Of a DNA stretch of 64,000 bases, positions 20,000 to 32,132 are shown one piece after another; position 1 is the first letter of the stretch, and each line of letters begins with the position of its first letter. Below the pieces are notes generated by a model. The model ran no database searches, had not been told where the DNA came from, and was given only the letters and a program-made list of their open reading frames with translations. Origin of the DNA: Cycas panzhihuaensis (Eukaryota > Cycadophyta); contig CM041465.1 of NCBI GenBank assembly GCA_023213395.1, forward strand, positions 200,019,741 to 200,083,740, in the 5' to 3' direction. The position numbers and the translations under genes were made by a program.

Positions 20000-22900
20000 G
20001 AACACAAGGTTCTACTTCAAATAATAACTATAATCAAAATTCTAAATATTTGGGATCATCTAAAAATTAAAACTCACTTAGGTAGATATTTCAAACAAAG
20101 AATACTTCTAAATCTCACTATAATCATAACATCACTTATACCTATTATCATAAAAATGGTACATAATATATGTTTATAAAAATATGATAGTATCTAAAGG
20201 TTGGAAAGCTTTAAAAGGGATTCAATCAAGATCCCACAATTCTCTAATTGCTTCTACTTCTTCCTTTTTCATACCTATTATACTACCACCTTCCTAGATT
20301 TTAGATTTTGGTGCTTCCCATTATATGACTAGATATTAAGAATTTCTATCCACTTATCAACTAGGTTATAATTTGAAGAGGAAATCTATTTTAGTAGTGG
20401 CTTCCAACTGAAAGTTGAAGAAACAAGTGATGTCACCCTAAAAAATGGTTCTATTAATAATATCTTTTATGTTCTCAAATTATTACCTAAACTATTATCT
20501 ATATATTAGATTTTCCAAAAGGACCATATAATCAAATTTTGGAAAGATAAGTTTATTACTTAGCAACCTTTCAATAAGTTTGAACCTATTGCTCCGAGAC
20601 CTATTAATCACAAAATAAGTCTCTATAGTTTGATAAACTTAAATTATTCAAAATTTATACTATTCACTATATTTATAGTTAAGTCTAACCCTACTAGTAG
20701 ATTATGGCATATATATTTTGGCTATACAAGTTATGGCAAATTGTGTTTCTTGAATCAACATGACATAGTTCATAGTCTATAGTCTATAGTATTTGTTAAG
20801 CATATGTATCAGGCTAACAACACATGGGTCCCTTCCCTCATCATACCATATTTTAAACAAAATTATTATTTGAACTTATTCATTTAGATATTTATGGTCC
20901 TTTATAAGTAACCTCATATTATGCTCACAAATATTTTGTAACTTTTATTGATGATTTTTCTAGAAAATATTGGGTTTACATGCTAAAGAGTTGATGTCAA
21001 GTTTTTAATATTTGTTGAATTTAAAACTTTAGCTAAAAATTGGTCCAATCTTAAAATTAAAATTTTTAGATCAGATAATGCTAAAAAATATCTAAGTAAT
21101 GAATTTATTTCCTTTTATAAAAAGAATAAAATAAGATTTTAACATTCTATTGCTTACACTCCCTGATAAAATGGTATTATTGAATGCAATAACTATACTT
21201 TGGTAGAAATGACTAGATACATATTACATGCAAAAATGTCTTAACATAAAATTATGGGATAAAGCTATAACTTACTCTAGCTATTTATTAAATAGATTAT
21301 CAACCAAAGCTTTAAATAATATTATACTAGAATAAAAATGGTCTAGTCATAAACCCTATATAAAGTACTTGAGAGTCTTTAGAAGTATTGCTTAGGCACA
21401 TATTTTTAAAGAGAAACATAAAAAACATGGTTCAAAAAACCCAAGGTTTATCTTCATTAGATATAGTAAATAAAGTAAAACTTATCAGTTATTAGATCCT
21501 CTTATGTATACTATTTTAATTATGCATGATGCTATTTTTTTATAAAGAGGGATCTTTATCAAACTCCAAGTCTAATCAAATTGATCTTCTTGTTGAAAAT
21601 ATTTTAACTAATATTGTTCCTATTTATTCTTTAGAAAAATAAGTTGAAAATGAATTCATTGAGAGTTTATCAATACAAGTCCAAAATTGGACTCTAATTA
21701 AATTTGATCTACCATATTCCTCAAATCATCCTTCTAGAAATAAACAAGTTAAATAAGTTCAAAAAATCCTTTTCAATGTTAGTGCCAATACTAGTAATCC
21801 TTTAGATACCAAAAAAATTAGATCACAAAAATTACAGGTCAACTTTGCGTTAATGGATAAAAGTAATAGTTAGTAATGATTTTGAAATATTTCAAGAAGC
21901 CCATAACAATCTGGTATAGCAACAAGCCATGCAAATTAAATATGGGCTTTTATGAAAAACTCAACTTGGGACTTCATACCATTACCTTTAGGTAAAAATC
22001 TGGTAGACTATAAATGGGTCTATTATACAAAATATAATTTAGAAGGAGCTATTGAAAAGCATAAAATATACCTACTAGTAAAAGTTTTTTCACAAGTAGA
22101 TGGTATTGACTATACTTAAACCTTTTCCCTTATTGTAAAAAAGAATACTATTAAGGTTGTTCTTGCTCTTACAACCAAATTTGGATAGAAGATACATCAA
22201 ATGGATGTAAAAAGTGCTTTTCTCAATGAAGATTTTAATGAAGAGATTTATATGTCCCAACTTACTGGTTTTATTACTAATCATAACCTTGTTTATAGAT
22301 GAAAAAAATCTTTATATGGCCTTAAATAATCCCCTCAAGCTTGGTATATTAAGATAGAAAATTATCTTCTTTGAAGTGGTTGTACTAAATATATAATTAA
22401 TCCTAATTTATACTTCAAATAACAAAATAATAATATTACTATTCTAATTGTGTATGTTGATGACAATTAGATTCTTAAACTTTGATTTTTTTAATTCAAA
22501 TTTATCCTTATGGATAAATTCAAAATGATAGACTTAGGTCTGCTTCACTACTTTCTCAGTTTATAAATCTTTAATTTCTATTTCTCAACCTAAATATATA
22601 CTTAACTTAATTAAAAGATTTAATATAGAGAATCCAAAACTAACTCTAGCTCTTTTACAATCAAGTGTTAAATTATTAACTGATTGTTAAATACCTCCAT
22701 ATGATCCTGCTTTATATTGTTAATTAATTAGAAGTCTTATATATTTAACCCATACTCATTCAGACATCTCCTATGATTTTACCTTATGTTTAAGGTACAT
22801 GCAAAAACCACACAAATCATACTAGAAAGTGATAGAGTGCATCCTACAATATCTTTAAGGTATAATTCATTATAGTTTAACCTATAACTATCATAATTTT

Positions 22901-23216
22901 GATCTTAAATTAATAAATTATATAGATTTAAATTAGGTAGGTGACTCTGATGATTACAAATCTATAGTTGGATATATTTTCTTTCTTAATTATTCACATA
23001 TTATATGGTCAAGTAAAAAGAAGTAATATCTTGTATTATCTACAATAGAAGTTGAATATCATGTATTAGTAGAAGTTACCAAAGAATCTTTATAGATTAA
23101 ATTATTATTAAACAAATTTGGTTTATTTTCTACTTCTCTAATTCAAATTAAAGTAGATAATATTATCAACGATAATACTATTAATCTCTCTTATTATCCT
23201 ATAAATTTATAGATTG
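20000..23216 (+). pseudogene. Copia-1 gag end and pol (PR, IN, RT, RNase H)
   Basis: Order: zinc-knuckle remnant YYHKNGT (20150), protease region with DVTLKNGSINNIFYVLKLL (20430), GAG-pre-integrase (WHIYFGYTSYGKLCFL, 20705), and integrase core with IFRSDNAKKYLSNEF (21065) and GIIECNNYTLVEMTRY (21175). RT has DYKWVYYTKYNLEG (22010), HQMDVKSAFLNEDFNEEIYM (22197) and the catalytic VYVDDN (22450). RNase H has YIDLN (22920), IWSSKKK and STIEVEYHVLVEVTKES (23040). Stops and frame changes are dense. In an active element this polyprotein makes and inserts the cDNA. The frame is cut at 23221 by Copia-2 and its last part lies after 40308. Confidence 0.85.
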
Positions 23217-23221
23217 TAGAT
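23217..23221. other. Copia-2 target-site duplication, left
   Basis: TAGAT directly before the Copia-2 5' LTR; the same bases follow the 3' LTR at 40304-40308. Confidence 0.88.
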
Positions 23222-23503
23222 TGAAATGGGTTAATGTCATAAGGTCATTATATTAGTTGATTATTTTTGAACTTTAAATTAGATCACTTACATGAAATAC
23301 ACATTCATGTGCATTATGTATAATTTTATTTCACCTAATTCTAGTGCTCCCTCTCTCAATATAAAAGTAAAAGATCAATGGAAGAGGCTCATTCTTACCT
23401 CCCCATTTTGTAAGAGCTACTTTCTTTCTCTTTAGCCTCTTATGTTCCTATATTTATCTTTATGTTTAGTGCATAAAGATGAAGGATATATTCACTCTTT
23501 TTA
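23222..23503 (+). repeat. Copia-2 5' LTR
   Basis: 282 bp; aligns with 40006-40303 across its length, with one approximately 15-bp deletion relative to it. It contains ATATAAAAG as a TATA-like element near 23360. Confidence 0.88.
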
Positions 23504-23505
23504 TA

Positions 23506-23517
23506 TGGTATCAAAGC
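23506..23517 (+). other. Copia-2 primer-binding site
   Basis: TGGTATCAAAGC, complementary to initiator-Met tRNA with one G-to-A change, two bases after the LTR. Confidence 0.85.
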
Positions 23518-25560
23518 TTGCTTCCTTCATATTCTTTACTTGTACTTATAATGGAGCCATTATTTCCTTCTGCCCCATAATCCATGTGGTGAAGGAGATT
23601 GTGAAAGTGGATTTAAAAATATTTGAAAGTTTTTATCATAGCATATTTAATGTTGTTTACTTTCCCTTTCACTTTTATAGATTTGGAAGCACAATACAAG
23701 GAGTTGTAAGGACCAAGGATTCTAATTCTTTGATATCTATTTATGCTATGTCATTCTTCTTTTTTTTCCCCTCTTTTGTCCATTTAACAAGAGGAAATAC
23801 TACCGAATTATTTTTTGCTTTTAAAAGAATGATTATAAGGGGAGGTTCTACCAAATGATGAAATTTTTATATGGTAGCATGTGTTAATGAGATACTACCA
23901 AGCTAAATTTTCTGTAGAAATAAAATCTACTTACTAAACTTTACAGGTCTACCAACAATTCTATAGAGCTCCAATTGACCTAATTCTAATTGCTAAAGAT
24001 GTAGCTTTGAGTTTAGTTTCCAGTGCAGAAACCAACACCTAATTTTATTATTGTCTGATAAAGTTATTATTGTTTTAGTAAATAGTAGTTATTTTTAGTT
24101 AGAATTTTAGAAAAATATATTCTGTTAAATTTGTAAAACTGCCAACAATTTTTCAAAACTCATTTAGACTTGATTCCACTTCTTGAAGATGCATATCTAA
24201 GTCTAGTTTGCAACACAAGAATTGGTACTCAATTTTGTTATCATAGGAGAAAGTTATTATTATTTTAGTAAATACTACTTTTTTGTAAAAAAAAAAAAAG
24301 TGAAGAAATTTTCTTCCTTCTTTTTATAAGGCTTAAAAGCCCATTATAAAAGTGAGTAAAACAACACTTAGATTGAAGTAATATTTGATGTTAGCACTCA
24401 CTTATTAGCATTACATTTCAACACTCCAAAATAACTTCAAGCAAACACTCTAAAGACACTCTAAGCAAGCACTCTAAGCATGGACTACAAAAGCACTCCA
24501 AGTAAGCACTCTATTTTTAGTTATATGTGCGTTTGATGCAAATTCAATAATCTTTTTACTCTTCCTAAAAGGAATGCATCACATACATTATTTTCTACCA
24601 TATTGTGCTTGTTTACACACTCACCAAGGTTGAGATTCCTTGGTTGGTAGAATGTCATGCCATAAAGGAGGTGTGGGTTTCAAGTTGGGACTGGATTGAA
24701 CTAGAATATTGGTGAGGTTTGGTTAACCATACCCGTGTGCCTTAATTAGGGATCATCCTAATAACCAACTAGGAAAATTAAAACTTTAATATAAGATTAA
24801 AATATACTTGATCCAATATCTGTCATAGCCATGGGTATGCATGTACCACTCTTCGAAGGAGGTATATAGCTACTCAATGGTGAACTGGGTGAGGATTGGG
24901 ACTACCTAGGCTCTATTGTGACTTGGATTTCATCACCAAGCATAATTATGGATATCGATGGTGAAGGCCAACTTAATTCTACTAGAATCCTAGGCATCCC
25001 TTCAATAACCTCAACTATATATTAGACACAAGTTAGAGGTTATTGGGTTAATTAATACATCCTACATTTGAGTTTCAAGTTGTATATACCCAATGATGTC
25101 TGCTTCCACATTGGCCTATAATCTTGTATATTGATCACTTACTTATTTATAAAAAGTAATCCATATTATAATCATAATCATAGTGCTTCTCATATTCTTA
25201 CTATATCAAGTTAATATTTGTCATAAGTATTAGTGGCCAATTTTCATCATAGTACTTCTCATATTCTTACTGCGTTAGGTTAATATCTATCACAAGTGTT
25301 GGTGGTTTTTCTCTAAGTTACTCCCTTTATCTTTAAGCAACTATTCTCACTTTTTCTTCCTTCTACTATACTGTTTTATTGTATCTCCCATTTATAAATA
25401 GTGATTGGTCATTTATTGCCATCATTTTTATAGTCCTTTATTCATTTCTTCCTTTCTTAAAAGATACCATATCTTCACAATTCAAGTAAAATGTAAACTG
25501 CATTATTAAAGGGAAAGGAAATTAGGACATACAGTTCACTGGTATCAGAAATGCTATAAA
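23518..25560 (+). other. Copia-2 leader, long, with probable LTR-derived insertion
   Basis: About 2 kb between primer-binding site and gag without a convincing gene. An internal block from about 23860 has the look of an LTR. It holds a diverged tandem duplication (about 23925-24090 and 24120-24290; both contain CCAACAATT and a TTTAGTAAATA run) and TATA-like TTTTTATAAGGCTTAAAAGCCC (near 24320). It is followed by a stretch of GCACTCTAAGCA-type short repeats (24430-24510). I could not find its ends or a target duplication. The 139-codon frame 23442-23858 starts inside the LTR and has no domain. Confidence 0.5.
25181..25318. repeat. 69-bp tandem duplication
   Basis: Two adjacent diverged 69-bp copies beginning TAGTGCTTCTCATATTCTTA and TAGTACTTCTCATATTCTTA, in the long leader of Copia-2. 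Confidence 0.8.
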
Positions 25561-26031
25561 GTATGAAGGTCTTTAGAGAGATCACTTGTAACTTATACCA
25601 TTTTTTACTACTATAGCTCCCACAGTTGCTTCTAGAGGATATGCTCCAACTAAAGTTGTAGCTAAACACCAATGGAAACTTGATGATGATAAAATCCGTG
25701 TAGGGATACTTCTTGTTATTGATTACTCCCTATATAATATCATTAGTGAAGTTGTATATGATACAGCATGGAAAGTTCTTAAAGTTCTCAAGAAGAAATT
25801 TGACACTAAATCAGACTTAGAATTTGTTCACTTAGTGCTAGAGATGAACAAATTGAAAATGTAGAAAGCATACACAAGTGAGATAATCAATCTTCTTTAT
25901 CCAATCAAGTAAGCCATCGATAAAGATTTCAAGATTCAATACATTACATGGGCTTTCTTTATTTAGTCATGTCTCCATATCCTAAATTATAAAAATCTAC
26001 TAAGAACTCTTCAATCTAGTGGCACCTTGAA
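25560..26031 (+). pseudogene. Copia-2 gag, 5' part
   Basis: The frame reads IAPTVASRGYAPTKVVAKHQ, WKLDDDKIRVGILLVIDYSL, VYDTAWKVLKVLKKKFDT and FVHLVLEMNKLKM. The pattern matches copia gag of the UBN2 type, in which a W-x2-L-x3-Y/F segment is followed by a short helical stretch. It is interrupted at 26031 by the gag-only element and rejoins at 35610 (SSGTL, KTLNFKAFGDKF). A few stops are present. The protein would build the particle. Confidence 0.75.
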
Positions 26032-26117
26032 TGTTGCGGTTAATGATCATCACCCCACTCCTACCTTCCAACCAAGAGTGAACACCTCACTCTCATCAAT
26101 TTATACATGTGGGTGCT
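26032..26117 (+). repeat. Gag-only element 5' LTR, first part
   Basis: 86 bp up to the Copia-4 insertion, ending in the target copy GTGCT (26113-26117). It matches 35227-35314 of the 3' LTR. Confidence 0.9.
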
Positions 26118-26475
26118 TATTTAGGAATATGAAAACATACACATGTGTTTCCATCAAAAGGATCTTTTAACCATACATAGCAAGCACAAGAAAAATATAC
26201 ACAGAAGACATGTATAAAACATAGGATATACATGGGAAAACCCTTTCAGGAAAAAACCCACCACAAAAGGATCCTTGACGAATCGTTGATTATTTCACAA
26301 TGAACTTTAATATAGAATACACAAGGCCTCAAGCCATATATACTCTCTAAGAGGTATCACCCATTTAGGGTTGTGACCCTCTGAATAAATCTCACCTATT
26401 GGCTCACACCCTTTCACATAATTAAACCACATTAATATTAATTAAGTGGCTTAATAATTAACTGCCATGCTAACA
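26118..26475 (-). repeat. Copia-4 3' LTR
   Basis: 358 bp. Contains the hairpin-like pair GGGAAAACCC/GGGTTTTTTCC (26245-26275), a usual R-region feature of plant copia LTRs. Aligns with 32133-32489. Confidence 0.9.
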
Positions 26476-26628
26476 TCCCCTCTTAATGTGAATGTGGGGA
26501 ACTTACAACGTGTAGTAGTTGAGTTATCACGAAGGCTGAGACTATCCTACAACTTCTTTATCCTTGTTGATACATCCCCCCTTAAGGATAACATTGGTGA
26601 GTCCTAATCCGATATGCATCTTTATAAA

Positions 26629-27273
26629 TTAGTCTTCAATGAGTGGCTTGGTGAACACGTCCGTAAGTTGTAATTCACTCAGACAATAGTCAACCTGCAG
26701 TTTCCCTGACTTGATCTGCTCATAAATGTAATGGTATTGAATCTCGATATGCTTTGTATGCACATGAAACTCTAGATTCTTTAATACATGAATGTTACTT
26801 TGATTATTAACAAAGAGAATCAGATGTCCATTAGAAATGCCAAGAAATTCCAAGAGACCATGCAACCATACTACTTCTTTCGTATAAGCACTAAGTCCTT
26901 GATATTCAGCTTCTATAGAAGATAGTGCCACTGTCTGCTGCTTCTTTGACTACCACAGAATAAATCTATTGCCAATACTAAATAGGTATCTAGCAGTGGA
27001 CTTCCGATCGTTAGAATCTCCTTCCCAATCAACATTCATGTAGCTATGCAACCTGATCTTCTCACCTCTGTGGTATTCAAGACCAAGATTGATTGTCCCC
27101 TTTAAATATTTCAGAATCTGCTTTACTGCCACCAAATAAGACTCCTGAGGATTCTGCATGTAGTGGGAAACCAATCCAACCGCGTATACGATATTTGGCC
27201 TCGTATGAGTCAAATAAATGAGACTCCCTACCAACTGGTGATATTTCATGTCATCTACAGAAGGTTGGGCCAT
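26629..27273 (-). pseudogene. Copia-4 RNase H
   Basis: Two adjoining frames (26950-27273, then 26629-26931) give KYHQLVGSLIYLTHTRPNIV, VKQILKYLKGTINLGLEY, SYMNVDWEGDSNDRKSTARY, ALSSIEAEYQGLSAYTKEVV, FVNNQSNIHV, HTKHIEIQYHYIYE and TDVFTKPL. These are the consecutive blocks of copia RNase H. In the first block the usual Y-x-D-AD-W-A-G-D is now Y-M-N-VDWEGD, with the first Asp changed to Asn. The frame is broken only once between the two pieces (TAG near 26940, in the W-x-SKKQ region). It is the C-terminal end of the polyprotein. Confidence 0.92.
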
Positions 27274-28140
27274 ATCCTTCTGTAATCTTCTGTCTTTTAC
27301 ATATGGTGTTGCAACAGGTTTATAGTGTTACATGCCAAATCTTTCTAGTAAGTTCTTCACATACTACGATTGCAATAACATAATCCTATCTTCCATCTAC
27401 CTTATCTGAATGCCCAAGAAATAGTGAAGTTTCCCAAGATCTGTCATGTCAAATGAAGCTCCCAAATTGGATTTGACTTCGACTATAGCCTTGCCATGAT
27501 TACCACCGATGATTAGATCATCCACATACACCATGCAAGCAACTGCGGAAGTCCCTCTTCTTTTCACATACAGATTCGGGTCGAGTTCTAAAATTTCAAA
27601 ATCTTCAGCTTTCAACTTGGCGTCTATTTTTTCATACCAAGCATGGGGTGCTTATTTTAGGCCATAGATTGATTTCTTCATATGGCAAACAAGATGCTCC
27701 TGGTCATCCTTAATGAATCCCAGAGGCTGCGACGTGTAAATCTCCTCCTTTAGATCCCCATTAAAGAATGTTGACTTAATGTCCATCTAGTGTAACTCCC
27801 AATCTAACATAGCTGCTAAGGAAATGAATAAGCAGACCATTGTCATCTTGAAGACTGGTGCAAATATCTTCTTGTAGTCAATTCCTTCTTTCTATTTGAA
27901 TCCCTGCACAATAAGTCAGGCTTTGTACTTGTCCACCTCTCCATTGGAGCAGAACTTTGTTTTATAGACCCACTTGCATCCAACAAGATTCTTCGACAAA
28001 GGTAGTGGGGCCAAATCCCATGTATCGTTCTTCATCAGAGAACCATATTCTTCATCTATTGCAGCTCTCTATCGTGGATCTCCTTTCACTTTAGCAAACG
28101 AATAAGGATCACTGGAGTCATTGGTGTCTACCAGCAGAGT
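27274..28140 (-). pseudogene. Copia-4 reverse transcriptase
   Basis: The catalytic YVDDLIIGGN is intact in the frame 27397-27615 (MVYVDDLIIGG at about 27530), followed by DMTDLGKLHYFLGIQI. Upstream on the - strand are the W-K-x-VYKTK-type block (near 27970), a LDVKSTFFNGDLKEEIYTSQ-like block with one stop (near 27750), and KKSIYGLK with a stop (near 27660). RT copies the element RNA. Isolated stops, mostly TAG, interrupt an otherwise collinear frame. Confidence 0.87.
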
Positions 28141-29440
28141 TCAAATGACATGCTGACTTCTGGTTCATCTGTCATCAATTAGGGTTTGTATCGCCACATT
28201 AGAATCTTCAAGAATTTTCCTTGCCCATAAAGGTATATAAGGACCTATTGCTAGAGGTACTTCTTGTCATGGCAGCTCCTCACTATTACTCGTCCCATTT
28301 AGTCTTGCTTCCTCAGGTGCTATAGTGACTGGCTCATAGTCCTCTTTACTTGAAGAATCTGGGATTGGAGGAAGGGGAGGATAAAAAGGTTACCCTCATG
28401 CTCTTCCAGCATGATATGTCAATGACTCATGAAATTTAATATCCCAACTAACCACAATCTTCTCCCCTTATGGATCCTATAGTCTATAGGCTTTGTTCTC
28501 TGTGCAATACCTCATGAATATGCACTTCAGACTCTTTCGATCCAGCTTCTTGTAGGTACCATCAGGGATGTGGGCATACGCTATACACCCTAACGTTATC
28601 AAATGGCTAATGATAGGCTTCCGACTGGGCCATTTCTCTTTGGGGGTCATGCTACGAACTACCTAAGAGGGTACCCGATTTAAAATATAAACAATAGTCA
28701 CCACAGCTTCTGCCCAAAACTTCGGTGGTAGGTTTTTAGCATGCACCATACACCTCACCATCTCCATCATGGTATGGTTCTTTCTTTCAGCAACTCCATT
28801 CTGTTGTGGGGTATACGAGATTGTAAACTCTCGCTTTATACTATGGTTGTGGCAAAACTGATTAAATACATGATTGTCATATTCCTTACCATTATCACTT
28901 TGTAAAGTTTTTATTTTATTATCACTTTCATTTTCAACCATCGTTTTCCAATCACGGAAGCGATCAAATATGTCTAACTTGTTCTTAAGAAAATAAACCT
29001 AGGGTTTCCTAGTGTAATCATCCACAAACACAAGTGTATATCAGGCTCCTGATATCGAAGGGTTTGGGAGTGGTCCTATAATGTTTGAGTGCACAAGCTC
29101 CAACTTCTCCTTGGCTCTCTAGGCATTATCCCGAGCAAAAGGATAGTGATGTTGCTTGCCATACATACATCCTTCGCATACACCATCCAAGCAAGAAACT
29201 AACGACAGTCCTTCCACCATCTTCAACCTCTTTAAAAGTGCAATACTCCTATAATTAAGGTGCCCAAGGTGATTATGCCACAGTTTACTTTTGTCATCTA
29301 TGCTAGCAATAAAGGCATAGGACTTCTTCTAAGAGTGAAACTTTTCAAATACCCAGAAGTTGTCCCTGACTTTCCCCATAGCTACGACAACAAAGTTTTA
29401 TTTTGGGTCCTTTACTAGGCACTTATCATCATAGAGCTCC
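28141..29440 (-). pseudogene. Copia-4 integrase
   Basis: On the - strand: a zinc-binding HNHLGHLNYRSI (near 29270) and C-x2-C in CEGCMYGKQH (near 29170); the first Asp region VHSNIIGPLP, where the usual HxD has become HSN; FVDDYTRKP; LQSDNGKEYDNHVF (second Asp, 28890); and YTPQQNGVAERKNHTM (Glu, 28790). The frame 28663-28941 is uninterrupted and ends in FWAEAVVTIVYILNRVPS. The enzyme joins the cDNA to host DNA. Confidence 0.9.
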
Positions 29441-29706
29441 ACTTTCATACCTTGTTTGCAGATCTCCTAAGTAGACAGAAGGTTTAACTGCATCTTGGGT
29501 ACATAATATACCCTGAAAAACTTGCCTCCTGTAATGGTAACTTCACCGATACCATCAACCAGTAGTACGCGAGCATCTCTAAGAATGATCTCAGTAGCAC
29601 TTTGATTTGATTTCAATGTATCAAAGTTCCACTTCTGGTAAGAGATGTGCTTTTGCACTCCAGAATCGAGTACCCAATAGTCTCTCCTATCTGATTCGGC
29701 TGACAA
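29441..29706 (-). pseudogene. Copia-4 protease
   Basis: RRDYWVLDSGVQKHISYQKW holds the copia-type D-S-G catalytic loop, with the usual A-S-x-H as V-Q-K-H. It is followed by RDARVLLVDGIGEVTITGGK and the VPKMQLNLLST strand. The frame 29467-29706 is open and collinear with gag upstream and integrase downstream. Confidence 0.88.
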
Positions 29707-29715
29707 GGTCTGTGC

Positions 29716-30540
29716 TCAGATGCAATGAGCAGCAACACTCTTTTCTTTATCATCCTGGTTATCTTTGCACTTGTCATGACACTTAAACCAATAGTTTTTC
29801 TCATGGTGACCATCCTTCTTACAATAATTAAACTTTCCATTAAACTTCTTCTTGTCTTGAGAGCTTTCTCTAGACCGTTGTGTGATCTTCTCCTCCTTAG
29901 GGGCCTCCTTCCTCTGAGATTTCATGGCTAAGGCCTGACTTGAACTAGAACCTCCAAGTAAACCATGATGTTTGAGCTTGGCATCCTTTGCTAGAATTAG
30001 GTTTTTGAACCCATCAAAAGTTTTTGCCTCCATCACTTTATCTCTACCATAAATGGTCAAGAATGTGGCAAATGTAGCTAGTAGTTTCAACATGATTATC
30101 ACAAATAAGAGTGCATCATTGATCGAGTTCTGCTTTAACTCTTCTAGCTTGTTCTTTAAATCAGTTATTTTATTCAGGTAGAAGTTGATATTACTCTCAT
30201 CTTCAACTTTAGAATTGAGTAGTTCCAACATTAGAGCAAGACATATATTCATCTTCTTCTTCTCAAAAATATCACACAACTTCATCTAAATCTCGGCTGG
30301 GTCATCCAAATTGTGAACTAGAGCCCTCTGGTCTGGCACCAATGAGAGTTTTAGTAATCCAACAGCCATATATTGATTCTCTTCAAGTTTGATATGCTTC
30401 TTATGGTCAAGTGGGACTGAAACAAGCTTCGCCTTGGTGATTCCCTAGAGTTGGTTCACCATCAAAATAAGCTCCATATTAGCCTTCCATTCGCTGAAAT
30501 TATTACCATTAAAGATAACTTTAGGCATAAGCTTCTCCAT
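29716..30540 (-). pseudogene. Copia-4 gag
   Basis: Starts at 30540 with MEKLMPKVIFNGNNFSEWKA, the normal copia gag N-terminus (F-x-G-x-NF-x-W). It continues through DQRALVHNLDDPAE-type residues, one TAG, and the open piece 29716-30285 with LLNSKVEDESNINFYLNKIT and a Lys/Ser-rich tail. The zinc knuckle reads NYCKKDGHHEKNYWF: the first Cys and the His are retained, while others are altered to Tyr. This is the expected result of TGT/TGC to TAT/TAC changes. Builds the particle. Confidence 0.9.
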
Positions 30541-32132
30541 CTTGACTGATAGGCTACAATGTAAAGCACACGACACCAAACGAATGTATTAAGGATGAAA
30601 ATACACCCTTGTGACCTCTACCTCACGAGCACGCTTCTAAAGGGACCTAGCATGGATTATACCATGTTAAGTGAGCCACCGACTATTTTTCCTCCTCTTA
30701 TCTATTAATAAATGACCTTAAATATCCATTAAATATCATAACTAACACTTCAAAATGGTTAAAAACATGTGTTCCAGAATAAAGATACCTCCATACAATG
30801 ATGGTACATGGTCTCCAAGTCAAAAAATCATAAAAAACACCTTGATTCACACTCAAAATGTCTCAAGGACACATTAAGTATCTCTCACTATTGACGTGTA
30901 TCAATGGTTCAAAGGGCTTTTATAAAGTTGAATTGAGATTGGAATATGCCAAACGACATATTCCAAAAGTAATGACTTTTCAAGGAACTCGTGCCTTTTT
31001 AACTTAAGTCACATGCTTAAGTATCCTCCAAAAGTCACACTACTTGAGGAGAGGGATGTGGCTATTCAACACACCCTACTACTCTATGTGTTGTTACCAA
31101 GTGGTCTATATAATCTGTATGGCTAGTAAGGCTTCAATGCAGCCAAGACATGTCTACTAAGTACTTGGATAGCCTCTAAACAACCACAATTATTAACAAA
31201 CCAGCACACAAAGTGCCCAACCAAGAGGAAATGTGCCCAGCCTCCTTGGATCAACACTAAATCAGACCTTAATAGGCAAACAGCCCCCTTGAAAATGACC
31301 TAGCTGGCTTCTAAAGGTGCTCAAACACCAAGAAAATAACTTGGCCAGTCCTAGACAGTCACAAAGAGCACCTAGCATCCTAAATACCTTGACCACTCTC
31401 CAATCACATCAAAATGCACTCAACCATTATCCAAGGCACTAAAAAAAACCTTAGAATAGTTGTATAGCCTTTATTTAATATACACACATCTCAACAAGTC
31501 ACACAAATAGCCCAACAACTTAACAACACCAAGATGTTGGCTCAAAAGTGTGTTTTCAATGTAGATATGGGGTCATATACCCATAGATAGAGACACTACA
31601 ACTCAAAAATTTTAGTGAAAGACACCTTATACTGCTATATACTTCTCTTAATCTTAGTATAGAGTATTGAAAACTATCCAAAAAGACTCCAATCTCTTCC
31701 TTATATAGACTAACGAAGGCAACACCAAAAGAAGCTTTACTTTTATTGAGTTTTATAGTGCTTTGAGTGGGAATACCCCAGACTTACTTGTATGGAAAGA
31801 GGGTTGTCCTTAATGTTACTGAATCACTATGAGTACATGTTCTGCATGCTTGAATCACCTCAACAGATCATCAATCATCTTCGAATAACCCCAAACGGGC
31901 TAACTCCAACCACCAACATGGTCTTCATGCCTGAATATAGTCTCTAATAACCCTTACGCTCTGTCTAATAATGATCTCCACTGCTCCAACAACCATTGAT
32001 TTTTCTGTACCTACTTCTGCATGATGCTGGGGTTGATGGACCCTCAAGACTTAGCTTGGGTCAGATGGCATTACCCGACAACCAACGATTCTACTGCCCT
32101 GCTCACCGTCAAGCTTCAACTATGCAAGACCC
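30541..32132 (-). other. Copia-4 leader (1.6 kb, no gene found)
   Basis: Between gag and the 5' LTR. I see no open frame of interest, no TGGTATCAGAGC-type primer-binding site next to the LTR, and no clear secondary insertion. Copia leaders are usually much shorter, so an acquired fragment or an unrecognised insertion is possible. Confidence 0.5.

Noticed and set aside
23442-23858. 138-codon + strand frame
   Set aside because: Begins inside the Copia-2 LTR and runs through the primer-binding site. No homology signal; Phe/Ser-rich as expected of T-rich DNA.
29725-29931. Hydrophobic 68-codon frame that looks like a membrane protein
   Set aside because: It is the complement of the Lys/Ser-rich Copia-4 gag tail.
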